A stretch of DNA of 64,000 nt from Gnetum montanum (GCA_015680685.1 MNCI01005294.1:208416-272415), one strand, 5' to 3'; shown: positions 1 to 12,699, counted from the first letter of the stretch. Notes: generated from the letters alone by a model not told the origin. A program made the numbers and translations.

Positions 1-1170
1 AATTCAACCCTTGGCTAGATTGATAGCTTCATGATTACTGTAAAAGAAAAGTGGCAAGGCGATGCAAGCATTCAAAAATCGGAGTCGAGGCTTCAAATAG
101 TTTACTGCAAAAAAGGATTGGAGCTCCCTTGACCACTGCCAAAACCGAACAGTGACCGACATGCCTAAGCCTACTGAGTTCTTCTACAAAACCCTTGCCA
201 ACAGCTCGTTTATTACCTAGAACCCTGAAAGGAGAGCCCGATATCCGAGAGCATTCGGGTTGTCTCTTGGTGTTTCTTTGCAACCAGTGAGCAAGAAAAA
301 ATTTGATAAATTTAGGCAATTTTTGATTTTAGAAATTTCTATTACAATTTTCCTTGGAAGCGCAGTCATTCCTGCTGACTATTCTGCGAAAGTCTTGCAT
401 GTTTATTCAATGATGACAAACAACACGGGAGTAAAGGAAGAAGAATAACATTTTATGCTATCTAGATGTGATGTGTATAACTACATATTGTATAAAATTT
501 ATAATTGCTTGTCCATCCATGCTGAACAATCTACAAGAAAGCTGTTTCACCACAATAAACTTTGTCCATCTTTCCTTATCAATGTTCATGCTTTTAATGC
601 AGTGAAGTAAGCTTGCGAAATTTAGGGTACCAATATTTACTTTCAACATGAGCAATATAAATACCTAAATTTCACCAATGGCCTTGATGTTGCAGCACAA
701 GGACTCATAATCTTGCACTTTAGTCCTTCATTCAATCTTCCTTTTTCATTGTGCTTTGAACTGGTGAAAAATTTTAATAGATAGATGTGCTTTTATTCCC
801 CTAACCTTTAAACGTGCAGATGGATAACCTTTAAACCTTTTAGGCAACTTGAGAACCACCAGATTATGATTCATAAGCAAGTCATGAAATTAATCATTCA
901 AAATTTGCATTGTAATTTTTGCTCATGACACCAAGATGGATAATTCCCTATAAATGTAGCTATAATGTCTAGCATATGCCATTCCGACTTCATGGTTACT
1001 TAACTTTTTCAGAATTCTTAATTGGAAACAGCATAATCCTCCTTAAACAATTTCAGTTCATTAGGATTCTATACCTCACCATTTGCAAATAAGTCCACCT
1101 ATTCCATGAAATGGCCAAAATGTGCCAACAATTTCCACCTTCACCATTGAGGCTACTAGTATCATTTCAT
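1..1170. other. Unassigned sequence left of element E
   Basis: No retroelement domain, LTR pair or gene could be recognised. Two short open frames overlap at the left end, one of 94 codons on the minus strand (35-319) and one of 62 codons on the plus strand (260-448). Neither resembles a family I know, and they may be chance. Positions 1-300 look less AT-rich than what follows. The similarity to element B's internal region starts only near 1175, so this stretch is either flanking DNA or a different insertion that truncated element E. Confidence 0.4.
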
Positions 1171-1174
1171 GCTT

Positions 1175-4100
1175 GTAAAATAATAATACAAAGCCAATTA
1201 GTAATCAATGCATGATAAAACCAAGTTAATAACTTAAGAAAAACTAGAAAAAAACCATAGAAAAACTAAAATAGACAAACCTAAGAGGGTTCTAGAGTAG
1301 TAAACTCTATAGGGAAAGTCTAAGGACTAGCCTCTAGATGATGAAGGAGCTGGTCTTTAGTCATGTTGGCCCAATCTATGTCCCCAAGATCAGCACCAAT
1401 GAGGATGTTTCTCTCGTTGATGTCATTCCATGTGGGGGGATTATGTGAAAAAATGGCAGTGGTTGCCTTCCTTGAGGTAGTAGTCATCTGATGAATGGGG
1501 AAGATAGCCATCACCACACTATTTGCCAATAACTTGTAGATCCCCTTTATATGGATCCCTTTCATAAATAGCTCCAATTAGCACCATTCCATAGACTCAT
1601 TTTGAAGCCACTTGACGTAGGCATCTCACTTGACCTTGTGTTGCCTTTTATGATCCTTTTGCACTCAACCACACTTAAGGACCCAAGTGTAATAATCCTT
1701 CCATTTTCTAGCCTTTCTATTTGTTAGATCAATCTATAGATTTTTTTCCACTACCTCTCTAGCAAGGGTAACCTTGCCATGAATTGCTCTCTAGTAGCAT
1801 GCCTAAGTGATCTCCTTGGTGTGCAAGGAGTCCTTGTTGGTCACTTGGACTACCACAAAATTCTTTTAATCCTTAAGATCAATTACCTATTTTTTTAGCT
1901 ACTTTTTCTCCCTCCTTAATACAACAAATTATTCCCATAAGAACTCATTGAAGTATGTGCATTTCCATAAAGACTTTGCACATGAGAGTGCACATGAAGT
2001 GGCATCCTCATACAACTTATGTGGGACATTCTCCACATTAGGATGTAGATTAGGTAACACATCAATTTCTATGGCCTAGTTTGGATCCCATCTCAACTTA
2101 GGCACTATAAATAACATATAATAACAAACAACAAAATTAGACACAAAACTAGTTAAAAATTAGGAATAGATGATGAAAAAAACTACATAACCATGAAAAA
2201 TCAAACAAAAAATAAAAAAGGTAAAATGGATTAAAAATCTTATCAACTTTTGGAGCTATCTAGTGCAACTAATTAATCATATCTTTAGCTATACCACATA
2301 TGATTTCAATCTTATCAAGGGTATCCACCCATTGTTGCATGTAGAAGGTGGAACTGGAGGCATTAGCTTGAGGCTCCAAAGCTACAATAAGAAAAATAAG
2401 CAATCAAAAACTAATGACCATGGAAAGAATAATAATGACATGAAAAACCAAAAACTATAAGTACCTAAAAGGCCCTTTGAAGAGATTGAAAGAGATTCAG
2501 CTAAGTGTGAATCCTCAAACAAGGCATCAAAGTTATTCATGGGAGGATGAGCTAGACCCTCATCCTCATGATGTTTCACTAGTTTCTCCTCTTAGAGTCT
2601 TCATTCTACATTAGCTACTATTACTACTACTATGACCTTTTCTTAACACATCCATTTTTCATCAACTACTACTACTACTTCAGTAGCCTCTTTCTCCTAT
2701 TACTTGCCTGCAATACCAAGAATAGAAAAACATAGAACAAGTTAGCATATTTTGCTAAAACGATAACTTAAAATATAAAAGTACCTCTAATCCTATCTTG
2801 TAGCAGGTTGAGCTTAAAAATTAGTTTCTTCTTTAAGTTCTCCTCTATAACTGATGTTGTTACATCAACCAAAGGTCTCTTATGTTTTTCTCTAGCTGAA
2901 CCCTCACCTTTGACAAGCAATATTTTAGCGTTTTTCATGTTGCCTTTCTAAACATGGGGCTCTCTCCCTATGCTACCAGGGGATGCAAAACATTTTTCAT
3001 GAAAGTATTTGGTGGTGATGGACAGTGATTTTCCCACACATTTTAGTGGATCCTAGGCATGCATGGACTAAACAAGGCCTCTTATCAAAGGGTTGGTAAG
3101 TTGGAATGGATCTTGCATCACCCATCATGCATCCTTCCTCACCATAAGGAACTTTACAAATCTTCATAGGTAAGCTTTAAAAAATAAAAAATGCATATGA
3201 AACTTCATTGTGAGACTTTCTCAGTGCTGTAGGATTTCAATATGTAGCCTAGAAACCAAATGAGTAGTTGAGTTGAATTGGAAGCTCTTGGTTAGGACTT
3301 TATTCATGGTTCAAGCCTACTCAATGCCCATTATCTTTCCTTGGAAAATAAACTTTGGAAATTCATAGGATCAAAATAGAGGATATATCTCTCTAGCCTC
3401 AAAAACATGGAACTAACTTAGAGAGAACCCCTGATATCCACGATGAGTGTTTAACCACTTCTCAACTTCCTCCTAACAATCCACCTCTTTTCTTGCTTGG
3501 TGGTAACCATTGTACCATAACTGGAAACACCAAAGAGGTTGGAGAAGATGGATTCATTAACATCCAAGGTTACAGTCACATGATGAACCTCTTGACTCTT
3601 TTGCTAAAGGAGTCAATGATGTTAATCATGTTCATAGTGGGAACAATGGAGCTTGGGGTCATAAAAATGTCTAGTAGGCATACATGAATGATACTTGACT
3701 ATATGGCATTGGGTGTATGATCTAATAACCAATACTAGGCAAGTTCCACCTCACCAAACTTGAGGGTTAGTGTCTCCTTAGTTCATCTTGAAATGATTAC
3801 AATCACTTTAGTGGATGGTACAGATCCTACAACATAACAAAAACAACCCATTAGTCTTGACATAGGTACATCATGAAAACCAAAACATAACAAATATAAC
3901 CAAATTAAAACTATTATAACCATCTAAATAACCAAAAACTAAATGACTCAATAACCAGAGAACCAAAATCAACAAACCATATACTCACTTTGCCTATATG
4001 AAAATGCATACTTGGAGTTCTAGGAGATGGGTTCTCCCATCCATTGTGAATGGTCCCATTTTCTAGACACCTCTAGTAAGCCTTAGGATGATGTTTGTTA

Positions 4101-5660
4101 TAATTATCAAACTCCTCCTTTAACTAGTCCATCACCTCAACCTTTATGATTAGGCTTTGGTGAACACCCCCATTGTAGTTTTGTCCAAGGGTAAAAGGTT
4201 GTCACCCTTGATGAATCCTTTATTATTTCCCATATACATGTAAGGGGAAAAATTATAACTTCATAACAAAATAAAAATAACAAATAAACTACAAACAAAA
4301 ATCATAACAACAACACATACCCCTCTATATAGTAGACACTACCTAGAGGATTTTGAAACAAGGTGCACACACAATGGCCCACTAGCAAGATGTTATCCAT
4401 GTGGTAATACCTAAATTCAAGAATCTCCAAAATTTTTAATAATTTCCAAGTGCCCATAGCAATGTTTTCATCATGTTCTTTTCCCTCTATTTGAACCTTA
4501 GGATTATCAACTAGAAACTTGACAATCATGCTAGAGGAGTAAGGTAAAATTTTCTCAATGATGGTTGTTGCTATTTTAGAGGCTAAGTGTGACCTATTAA
4601 TCACATTAAATTTCTAGAGTAGATAGATTAGGAAGTCCCTTACTCTTGGACGGATCCATAGTGAATGGTTCTCCAACTCTATGTTATGGGATGGGGTGTT
4701 AGGACCAAGCACATGGATGCAACATAGGAGCCCCACTAACTCCACAACAACAAGGATGAGCTTCAAGAAAGCCCTATACCATCCAACATAACCATTATAA
4801 TCCTATAGAATAAAATTAAAACTTAAAAATTATAAATATCAAAGATGTTATAATTACCAATTACAAGACCATAACAACCTAAGGCCACAAAACAATGTCA
4901 ATAGAATTGAAAAAATAACAACACAAAAACTAGAGTGGCTACAGAAAACAAAAGAAAAAACATTAAAAATTATTTAATTTAATTCAAACCACCTCTAGAC
5001 CCTTCCTAACATGTCAATATATCCCCAAGACCATGGGAAATTAATGCAAAAAAGTTTTCAAACTCTCAACATTGCCTATCATCACAAGGATAAATGCATA
5101 ATAACCTCAAAACTATGATTTCATGCAACCTTATGAAAACGACCATAAAAAATTAACCACCTAACAAAATTTAATGATTACACATCCATTGGAATCAAAA
5201 AACCATGAACTATATCTTAATAACAAGAAAACATAAAAATTGTTAACCAATTTTTTAGAAGAAATTACATATATAACCTAACCATGGCCATCATGACCAA
5301 AGCCCCATTTCACATGAGCTGATGAATATACTACCTATTTAGAAGCTAGGTTAATGTCATCTACAAATATAACATTCTTAGAGCCATGGGTAGCTGCATC
5401 TACCTCCTCCAAGGTAGGGTTGTTTTTTGATGCCTTCCTCCTTGATAAACTAAAGAAGATTAGCATAGAGAATTCTACGAAACCTTTGAATTCTAGTAGT
5501 CCTAGGATGACTACTTTGGCACTAGAAGAAAGAATGCATGTGACTATGCTAGGGTTGGTAGTAGTGGTAGGCATAGAGCTCTCCACTTGGGAACAATATA
5601 TAGAAAGGATGAAAGTAGAAATGATTTTTGGCAGAATGAAACATGAAAACCAAACTTTAG
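1175..5660 (-). pseudogene. Antisense ORF block of element E (unknown protein, decayed)
   Basis: The minus strand holds a chain of open segments, longest at 4604-4302, 5586-5335 and 1577-1320, opposite in sense to the element's RT. I do not recognise the protein. The block aligns with 40900-44060 in element B. A stretch read right to left near 3050-2830 (core SPGSIGREPHV, then KRP) corresponds to B near 42560-42400 (core SLESMGIKPHATHGNA, then KRP). The 1440-1330 end matches B at 41020-40920. Short A-rich stretches between segments could be introns or decay. Some Tat elements are known to carry antisense ORFs, but usually after integrase. Homology between B and E argues for a real gene of the family. 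Confidence 0.5.
5328..5387 (+). repeat. 60-bp copy of the RNase H segment at 8155-8214
   Basis: This 60-base segment matches 8155-8214 in the same orientation with four mismatches by eye. The partner lies inside element E's RNase H coding region, whereas this copy lies in the antisense ORF block about 2.8 kb upstream. Similarity stops abruptly on both sides. Confidence 0.8.
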
Positions 5661-6663
5661 CTTAGGCGTTCACCTTAAAACCCTAGTTTCCATATGCAAC
5701 TCCCACTTCACTCGATAATTTTTGTTAGAAGGTTGGACTACATGGGTGTGAAGAATCAATTCTATTTCAAAATTTTCAACTTCATGTGGATTCCAATAGG
5801 CACTAGAAAAACAAGCCTATTCCATGACAATGCTAGAGTTTCAAGCTCCTAGGCTTGACTATGTTGGGAAAATCCTTGGAATATATGACATATTCCATCA
5901 ACTTCCAAAATCCAATCCTAGGCACTCTATCCCTACCAAAAATTCCTATGATTGAGCTAGAAAATAAAGTGTAGATTTATACATAGACTAACCTATCATG
6001 TTCACTAGTAGAGCCTAGTGCAGTCATAAGAAATAGTATTAATTTTTCCTCAAATAGCTCAAGAATGACCTCCTCATGTGCTAAAACGTTCCTAGAAACC
6101 CTGTAGCCCAATACAATGGCCCTATAAGGCCTAAAGCTAGTAAAATGTAACCCTATTTGACAAGTTATGATCAATTTTTACTACATGTATTTTATTGTGA
6201 TGGGTTTGAACTTATTTCATGATTATTTGAATTTCTTTGACCTTGTTGGGCATTGTTTACCTTTAGTACTATTAGCTAACCTCATCTAGCATCTCATTTT
6301 AGTTTCATCACATTTATCTTTATTTTTCCTATTATGACCTCTATTGATCCTTGATGGTGTTCAACCATCTCTAACCATCATTTGACACCATGTAACCAAG
6401 ACTTGCCAAGGCCTTAAACTAGAAAAAGATAATCCTAGTCAATCATGTGTGGTATTATTTCATATATTTTTATGGTGCTTCAACTTTTTTTGACCTTTAT
6501 TTACCTATATTTTTCCTTTGTTCCATCTTATTTATCTTCACCTACATCCCATAGCCTTGCCTCACCTTGTTTGCATTTTGTTTAACATTGGAATAACATG
6601 TGTATGCATATTTACTAAGGTATTTTATATCATTTTAACATTAGTTACTCATTTCTTACCTAG
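5660..6663 (+). other. Element E spacer before RT, with a candidate 3' splice site
   Basis: Noncoding, pyrimidine-rich toward its right end. It ends TTTCTTACCTAG directly before the ATG at 6664 that opens the RT frame, which looks like a plant 3' splice site. Ogre-type Tat elements are known to have an intron between protease and RT. Part of the spacer resembles element A at about 54350-54455, which also ends in TTTTTGCAG. Splicing is inferred only. Confidence 0.35.
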
Positions 6664-8340
6664 ATGCCGCTTAATGTGCTTATGGTTGACATGCAAGATT
6701 GGAGTATGGACCCCTAGAAGAAACTCACCTTGCCTTTAAACCTAAGTATGTCCCACAATGATGTTGAATGGTGTATTAATCCTAACTGCCTAGATCTTGG
6801 GCTTGAGAGTCTTATCGATTACATAGCTTCTATAGAAAAACATGTAGAATGGCTTGAAAAGCTATCCAAAACCCTTGACCTTGAGTTTGGTGACATTACT
6901 GAGGACTTTCTAGTTGAGGTTCTTTCTACAACGCATAATGGTAAGGAGAAAACCTTGAAACTAAGTTCCTCACTAGAACCTCAATAGGCTCAAGGCATCA
7001 CCAAGGTCCTACAAGACAACATTAAGGTATTTTTTTGGTCATATAAAGATATGTGAGGTCTAGACCCATGTTTAGTTCAACATAACATCATACTTGATCC
7101 TAGAATTAGATACGTTAAGCAAAAGGTTCATAAGGCTAGACTTGATTTTGCCTTGGTAGTTCATGATGAGATCATGAAATTATACCAAACAAGTTTAATC
7201 AAAGCTATTGATTATGCAGAATGAGTATCCAACATAGTGGTAGTCACTAAGAAAAATGGGAGTATTTGCATTTTCATTGATTTCCAAGACCTAAATAAAG
7301 GAACCATTAAGGATGATTTTCCTTTACCTAGTATTGACCAACTTATCTATAATATGACTATTCATGGCTTATTATCCTTTATGGATGGGTTCTTAGGATA
7401 TAACCATATTAGGATTAACCTAGAACATCAACTTAGTATGACCTTCATGTTTCCTTGGGGTATGTTTTGTTATACCATGATGCCTAAAGAACACTGGAGA
7501 AACCTACCAAAGAGTTGTAACATATATCTTTGATCATTATATGTTAGGTTTGCTCAAAGATTACATAGACGATATAATTGTTAATTCCAAAGTTGTAGAT
7601 GATCATGCACATGACCTTGATCTTGTACTTAAATGATGCCTCAAGTATAATGTTAGGCTTAATCCCAAGAAGTGTGTCTTTGGTGTTAAAACTAGTAAGA
7701 TGCTTGGATTTGTAGTATCAAAAGTAGGGATATGTGTCAATCTTGATAAGGTTAAGGTGATATCCAACTTAGCACCACCAATAAACCTTAAGAAGCTTCA
7801 AGGACTGCAAGCAATATTTCAATTTATCTATAGGTTTATCACTAGGATTATAGATAAGTTACAACCCATGCAACACTTGCTTAAGAAAGGGATCCACTAT
7901 GAGTGAATGGCTCAATGCCAAGAGGCCTTTGAAAATCTTAAGCAAGAGTTGGCACAACTACAAATGGCCTATTCTCTAAAAAAGTGCCTTGCTATGTCTA
8001 ACACATCTATTATTTCTATACTTGTTCAAAAATGAGATGATGAAGTAGAGTTATCAATTTACTATCTTAATCATGCGTTAGTTTCCTATGAGGCATGATA
8101 CACGTAAGTGGAGAAGTATTGTCTAGCACTAGTCTTCTCATTGAAAAAGTGAAGATACTACCTCTTTAGAAGCTAGGTCAATGTCACCTACAAATATAAC
8201 ATGCTTAGAGCCATAATGACCAACATTTTTAAGAGTAGTTGAATAGCCTATTGAAAATCCATAATAGCAGAGTTTGACCTTCATTATGTTTTACATGCCT
8301 CAATGAAGGGTCAACATATAGCCATACAACATACTATTTC
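6664..8340 (+). pseudogene. Element E reverse transcriptase and RNase H (Tat type)
   Basis: The frame opens at ATG 6664 and runs with internal stops. RT motifs in order: VVVTKKNGS (about 7240), DFQDLNKG, PLPSIDQLI, LLSFMDGFLGYNHI (about 7370), PWGMFCY, then a frameshift near 7488. After it come TYQRVVTYIFDHYM and the catalytic YIDD at 7562-7573, intact, followed by LNPKKCVFGV and LGFVVSK (about 7700), the thumb and connection. RNase H-like sequence follows from about 7915 (QEAFENLKQEL) to SEFD-like AEFDLHYV near 8275. In the family this protein copies the element RNA into DNA and removes the RNA strand. Stops and the shift make it nonfunctional. Assignment to the Tat/Athila branch is by motif wording, not a computed tree. 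Confidence 0.85.
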
Positions 8341-8409
8341 ACCTGCAGAAGATAATGCATCTATAGACCTTGAATTTCTAGATGAATACATCAACATCAT
8401 TAGCCAAGT

Positions 8410-8730
8410 ACTAAGGCCTATGAGGCCTTCATGTACTTCAATGGAGGTTCAACTGGCCATGGGGCTAGTGCTACCACCATCATAACATTCCCATCTAGTG
8501 AAATCCAACCCTTTGCTTTCTATTTCGAATTTTCTTATACCAAAAATATAGTGGAGTATGAGGGTTTGATCAAAGGGATGATGGTAGCTCATGACCAAGG
8601 AATTAAATGCTTAATGATCAAAGGTGATTAACAACTAGTGGTTAACCAAGTAACTAAGGTTTATGCAAGTAAAGCCAAACATTTACAACCTTACTGTGAC
8701 CTAGGAAAGCAACTAATACAAAATTCATGG
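8410..8730 (+). pseudogene. Element E second, archaeal-like RNase H (aRNH)
   Basis: A second RNase H domain follows the normal one. Visible motifs are MYFNGGS (8431 on; the usual first catalytic Asp of the YFDGAS motif is Asn here), GASATTIITFPSSEIQPFAF, NIVEYEGLIKGMMVAHDQGI with the expected Glu, and IKGD then a stop at 8629-8631, followed by QLVVNQV and KHLQPYC. This order is characteristic of the additional RNase H acquired by the plant Tat lineage (for example Ogre and Retand). It sits between RNase H and integrase as expected. The missing first Asp and the stop show decay. Confidence 0.8.
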
Positions 8731-9049
8731 ACATTAATATCAAACATGTACTACAAACCAAGAATACTATAGTTGATGTCATTGTAACCCTAGACCTCAG
8801 TGTGATGCCAAATGTATGTAGCAAGTTTTCCACCTTGACTATGGACTGTGTTGTATCCGTCAGGTAGAACACTAAGGATATCTTTGTAGTTGTAGTTGAT
8901 ACTACTCCTCTGAAAGAGAAGTATGACAATATCAACTTTTACCTTATGCATGGTGAACTTTCACAAGGCTTGACTATTGATCAAAAGGATGTTGTACATA
9001 AATGATCAAAAATGTATGTCATAGTAGATGGCAACACATTATGTCAATG

Positions 9050-10110
9050 GTCCTATGATGACATATTGTTAGTGTTCTTGGGTAAAACTAAAGCCCACAT
9101 AGTCTTAAAGCAAGTTCATGAGGGTGTATGTGGGGAACATATAGGGCCTAGATCCATGGTCGCCAAGATTAGGTGACTAGGCTATTATTGGTCCTATATG
9201 AAAAGTGATAGCTAGTAAAAGGTGAAATATTATGATATATGCCAAAGACATAGTAATCTTATAAATGTACCATTACACACTACTTCTATTACTTTGTCAT
9301 TTCAACAGTTAGGGTTGGATATCATTGGACCTATAATGCCTAAGTCTTTTGTAGGGCATAGCTTTATCGTCACTACAACTAAATACTTTACAAAGTGTGT
9401 TCAAGCTATTTCCCTAAGAAAGATAATGTCTAAAAAATTCTATAGATTCATTCTAGACAACATTTTAGCCTATCTTGGTAAACCTATGACCATAGTCATA
9501 GATAATGGACCATAGTTTAGTAGCTAAGAAATGAAAAAAACATTTCATGACCTAGGCATTAATAATTCCTTTTCATCACCATACTACCCTCAACTTAATG
9601 AATAAGCTAAAGCAAGTAATAAGGCCATCATCACCTTACTCAAAAAGATGGTAAATAATAGTAAACGCAAGTGGCATGAGTGGCTTTTCCATACACTTTG
9701 GGCCTACAGAACAACCTATCAAACTACTATTGGTGTAACCTTGTATGGCTTGGTTTATGGTTTTGATGTTGTTTTACATCTTGAATTGTAGGTTCCATCA
9801 CTTCAAGTAGTCATATCATACTTTATCAATGATGAATAAAACAAGGAGATGTACATCCTGGACCTTGACTCAGTGGAGAAGCAATGTCTATGAACACTTG
9901 CCCACATTAAGTAGTACCAAGAGAGGCAGAAATAGAAACACCACCATGACCTAAATAAACCCAAGATCAAGGAAGAAGACCTAGTCCTTAAGGTCATTTG
10001 CAATCATGTAGACAAATTCACAAACAACTAAAAAGGATCTTTCTTGATCACTAAGGCCTACAACAACAGAGCATTTGAGGATAGCCAACATGAATAGGAA
10101 TGAGTTGGCC
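9050..10110 (+). pseudogene. Element E integrase
   Basis: Integrase inserts the DNA copy into the host genome. A degraded zinc-binding part (YYDICQRHSN, about 9223-9252) precedes the core: QQLGLDIIGPI with the first catalytic Asp at 9318-9320, FIVTTTKYFTKCVQA, then VIDNGP with the second Asp at 9501-9503. At the third catalytic position the motif reads AKASNK, so the Glu codon is AAA (Lys) at 9609-9611, and the preceding residue is a stop. Then LLKKMVNNSKRKWHEWL and LWAYRTTYQTTIG, typical of the end of the core, and a C-terminal part to about 10110 (EEDLVLKV). Element B has the same Lys at its equivalent site. Inactive. Confidence 0.85.
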
Positions 10111-10114
10111 AATC

Positions 10115-11159
10115 TAGTTAATCATTCCTATCTAAAGTCCTACTACATGTAGCCTATAGATTCCAACAATCAACATTGACAACCAATAACAAGCAAGCAT
10201 ACATGACCTCTTTTTGTACAATAGATGAACTATGAAAATTTGTAACATTGATGACCTTGGATAGTTGGATCTCCTAATTTTTGTGTATGGTTTTATGAAT
10301 TTATGTTGTAACAACATGACTTCTTTGTGGTTTTCTTAATCTCTTGGGATTGTGCTTATAGAATAAAGCCTAAAAGTCATCATGAAGGTACAACTCATTA
10401 CGATTTCAATTCATCATGTGACCTTGATGCACAAGATTTGGTGAGTATGTCTAGCTATATTAATAGTGCTTGTTCCACATCATTACAATTACCACTCTTT
10501 GAGCACAACCCCATATCTTGATTTAAACCTTACTTACCCTATGCAATAATGTTGACCTGTTTAACACTCATGCATTATGGCGATGTGAAATTCCTTCATC
10601 ATCCTCCACCTACAAGTTCATTGAATTTAACACATCTCATTCAACAATAAAACCATATCGAGCTAGCACTAGTAATGAAACCTAATGAAGGTTTCACCAT
10701 AAAAAAATAACAAAAATGGAAAAGAAAATTACCAAGAAGTAAAAAAACCTATGAAGCCTAATAAGACAAATTAATGGCTATGAACATGAAAATGGAGGAG
10801 CCTAATAGCCAAAGAAGCCTTGAAGCAAAGTTTTGGTTTCTCAAATGCATTGCCAAGTGACCAACATTTTAAAAGATGAAGTGCTAAGATCACATTGACT
10901 AAAAAATGTGTCATTTCCATATTGTAGCCATGATGTCAACACTTTGAAGTTATTTTTAATCATCATGAACATCTCCTTATAGCAAGATATTGCCTTTACT
11001 CTTTGTTATGTCATCATAACCTTATCCCATCACCAGAAACACTCTTTGGCATGGGTTGACACTACTAAGTCAAGCACAGAGAGGGAACATTGGTGATGGA
11101 CCTACAGTGGTCTTTTGTATTGTTTATTGATGTCTCTCAAGTCAATCATCCAAATATCA
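10115..11159 (+). other. Element E noncoding spacer after integrase
   Basis: No coding frame recognised. Parts around 10320-10420 and 11040-11155 resemble the corresponding spacers of element B (about 46060-46880) and element A (about 55060-56020), so the spacer belongs to the lineage. Confidence 0.6.
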
Positions 11160-11174
11160 ATAAAGAGGGACCAA
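11160..11174 (+). promoter_or_regulatory. Polypurine tract of element E
   Basis: AATAAAGAGGGACCAA lies directly before the LTR start TGAAAC. The same arrangement occurs in element B (46885-46899) and element A (56018-56031). In the family this tract primes second-strand DNA synthesis. Confidence 0.75.
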
Positions 11175-12690
11175 TGAAACACCACCAAAAATTCATGTTG
11201 CAAATTGTAACCTTCATTTCCCAGCTTGAGGTAAGATTTTATTGTAAATGTAGGATGTGTAGTTCATGAGCTACAATCTTTCATAATTTAAATTTTTGAG
11301 ACTAAAAATTGCCTCAAACATTGTTATTATTTTACTTCCCAAGTGGAAAAAGGTATCTCATGTCTATATTTGTACTTGGAAAGGCTAAAAATGCCTTGGG
11401 AATGACCAACAATAGCATTTTTATGGGTTTTTGTAGGGTGATAGCCTCAACTATGCTAGAACCATCTACCCTCCCTCCTCCCCTAATTGGTGTCAATGGA
11501 ATATATGGTATTTTTCATTTCCAACACAACATAGTCACAATAGAACCTAACATAGATGTAGGGTTGGAACTAATGGGATTTTCCATTTTCAAATGGATGA
11601 CATTTCCTATTTTGGAATTGGCAGTTTATTCTATTTTCCCAATAGTGGCTAGTCATCCTAAGTCTTCATCAATTGTAGCATGGTCAACATAGATAGCATT
11701 TTCCATGGATTCTAGCATTTTCTGTGATTTTCAGCAATAATTTCTAGCATATCCCACATTTTTGATTTTTTTTCCACATTTTCCATATTTTCTAGCATTT
11801 CCCAACAACTCTAGTGTAGTCCACCAAGGCTAGCATAGTTGTGTGGTGTCAGCATATTCATAAAATTATATTTGCTATTTATAGTAAAAGGATGGGTTTT
11901 GGTGACAATGATTTATTCCAAACTTAATATAAATGGAAATTATGCTGAAACGTGTAATTGTTGTAACCTGCAATTGATGCCAATCTATCATTAATGATGA
12001 CATTGCTATATAGAGCCAAACAAATCAATTCCACCCTTATAAGCATAAAATATAAATACCTTATTCCATTCCAAATTGTTGAGAAAAAATAACAATAGCA
12101 TTTTAGCATTTTTCATAACCTAAAGATCCCTTGCAACCTAGCATCCATTTTGGCAGTGAAAACTGGTATCTATGCTAGGCACAATGACTCCCATGTAATG
12201 CCATGAAACCAATAGTGGAACATCCATCTGTGACCACAATTACTGATACTAGTGGAAACCATTGAGAAGTTACTAAAGGCTAGAGTTAGGAAGAATCCAG
12301 ATCATGGAGTTGACATGGAACATAGCCTACAAGCTCTAATAGACTTCAAACTCCCTTGAAAGACTTCTTATGCACTTAGCACAAAACCTATACTTTTTCA
12401 AACCTGCAACTTGATTTTCCATTTGAATAATGTAGTATTTTATTTGTTGTGCAGACTTGATTTCACATTTCATTTTTTTCTTTTTCCATTCTAGATTTAC
12501 AATTCCATTTGCACTTACATTTATGTTTTCATTTCTATTTATGTTTATGATTTCATTTATGTGGTAATTTTACACTCTTGTAAGTCCCTGGGCGATTGGC
12601 TAGACTGTCTAAGGTGCCTTGAGTCTAGTTTTCCAAAGGCTCTTTGGATTTGAGGCTAAAATTATTCTAGCACCTAGTATATTCTCATTT
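11175..12690 (+). repeat. 3' LTR of element E (right end uncertain)
   Basis: Starts TGAAACACC after the polypurine tract, the same head as the LTRs of A and B. There is no partner LTR, so the right end near 12690 is only a guess. Open frames inside it (for example 11309-11692) look like chance, as expected in an LTR. Confidence 0.55.
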
Positions 12691-12699
12691 CCATTCCAA

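Larger units (their letters stand above)
1175..12690 (+). mobile_element. Element E: 5'-truncated Tat-lineage Ty3/gypsy retrotransposon
   Basis: Order on the plus strand: antisense ORF block, spacer, reverse transcriptase, RNase H, second RNase H, integrase, spacer, polypurine tract, 3' LTR. The 5' LTR, gag and protease are not in the window. The lineage call rests on the RT sequence, close to the plant Tat/Athila branch, and on the extra archaeal-like RNase H after the normal one, which is a known Tat trait. Spacers, polypurine tract and LTR head match elements A and B. Many stops and at least one frameshift make it inactive. The right end of the LTR is uncertain because no partner LTR is present. 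Confidence 0.75.

Noticed and set aside
1-450. Exon of a host gene
   Set aside because: The frames are short, unlike any protein I know, and have no supporting splice pattern.
11309-11692. 127-codon frame right of element E
   Set aside because: It lies in the 3' LTR just after the polypurine tract and has no recognisable motif.
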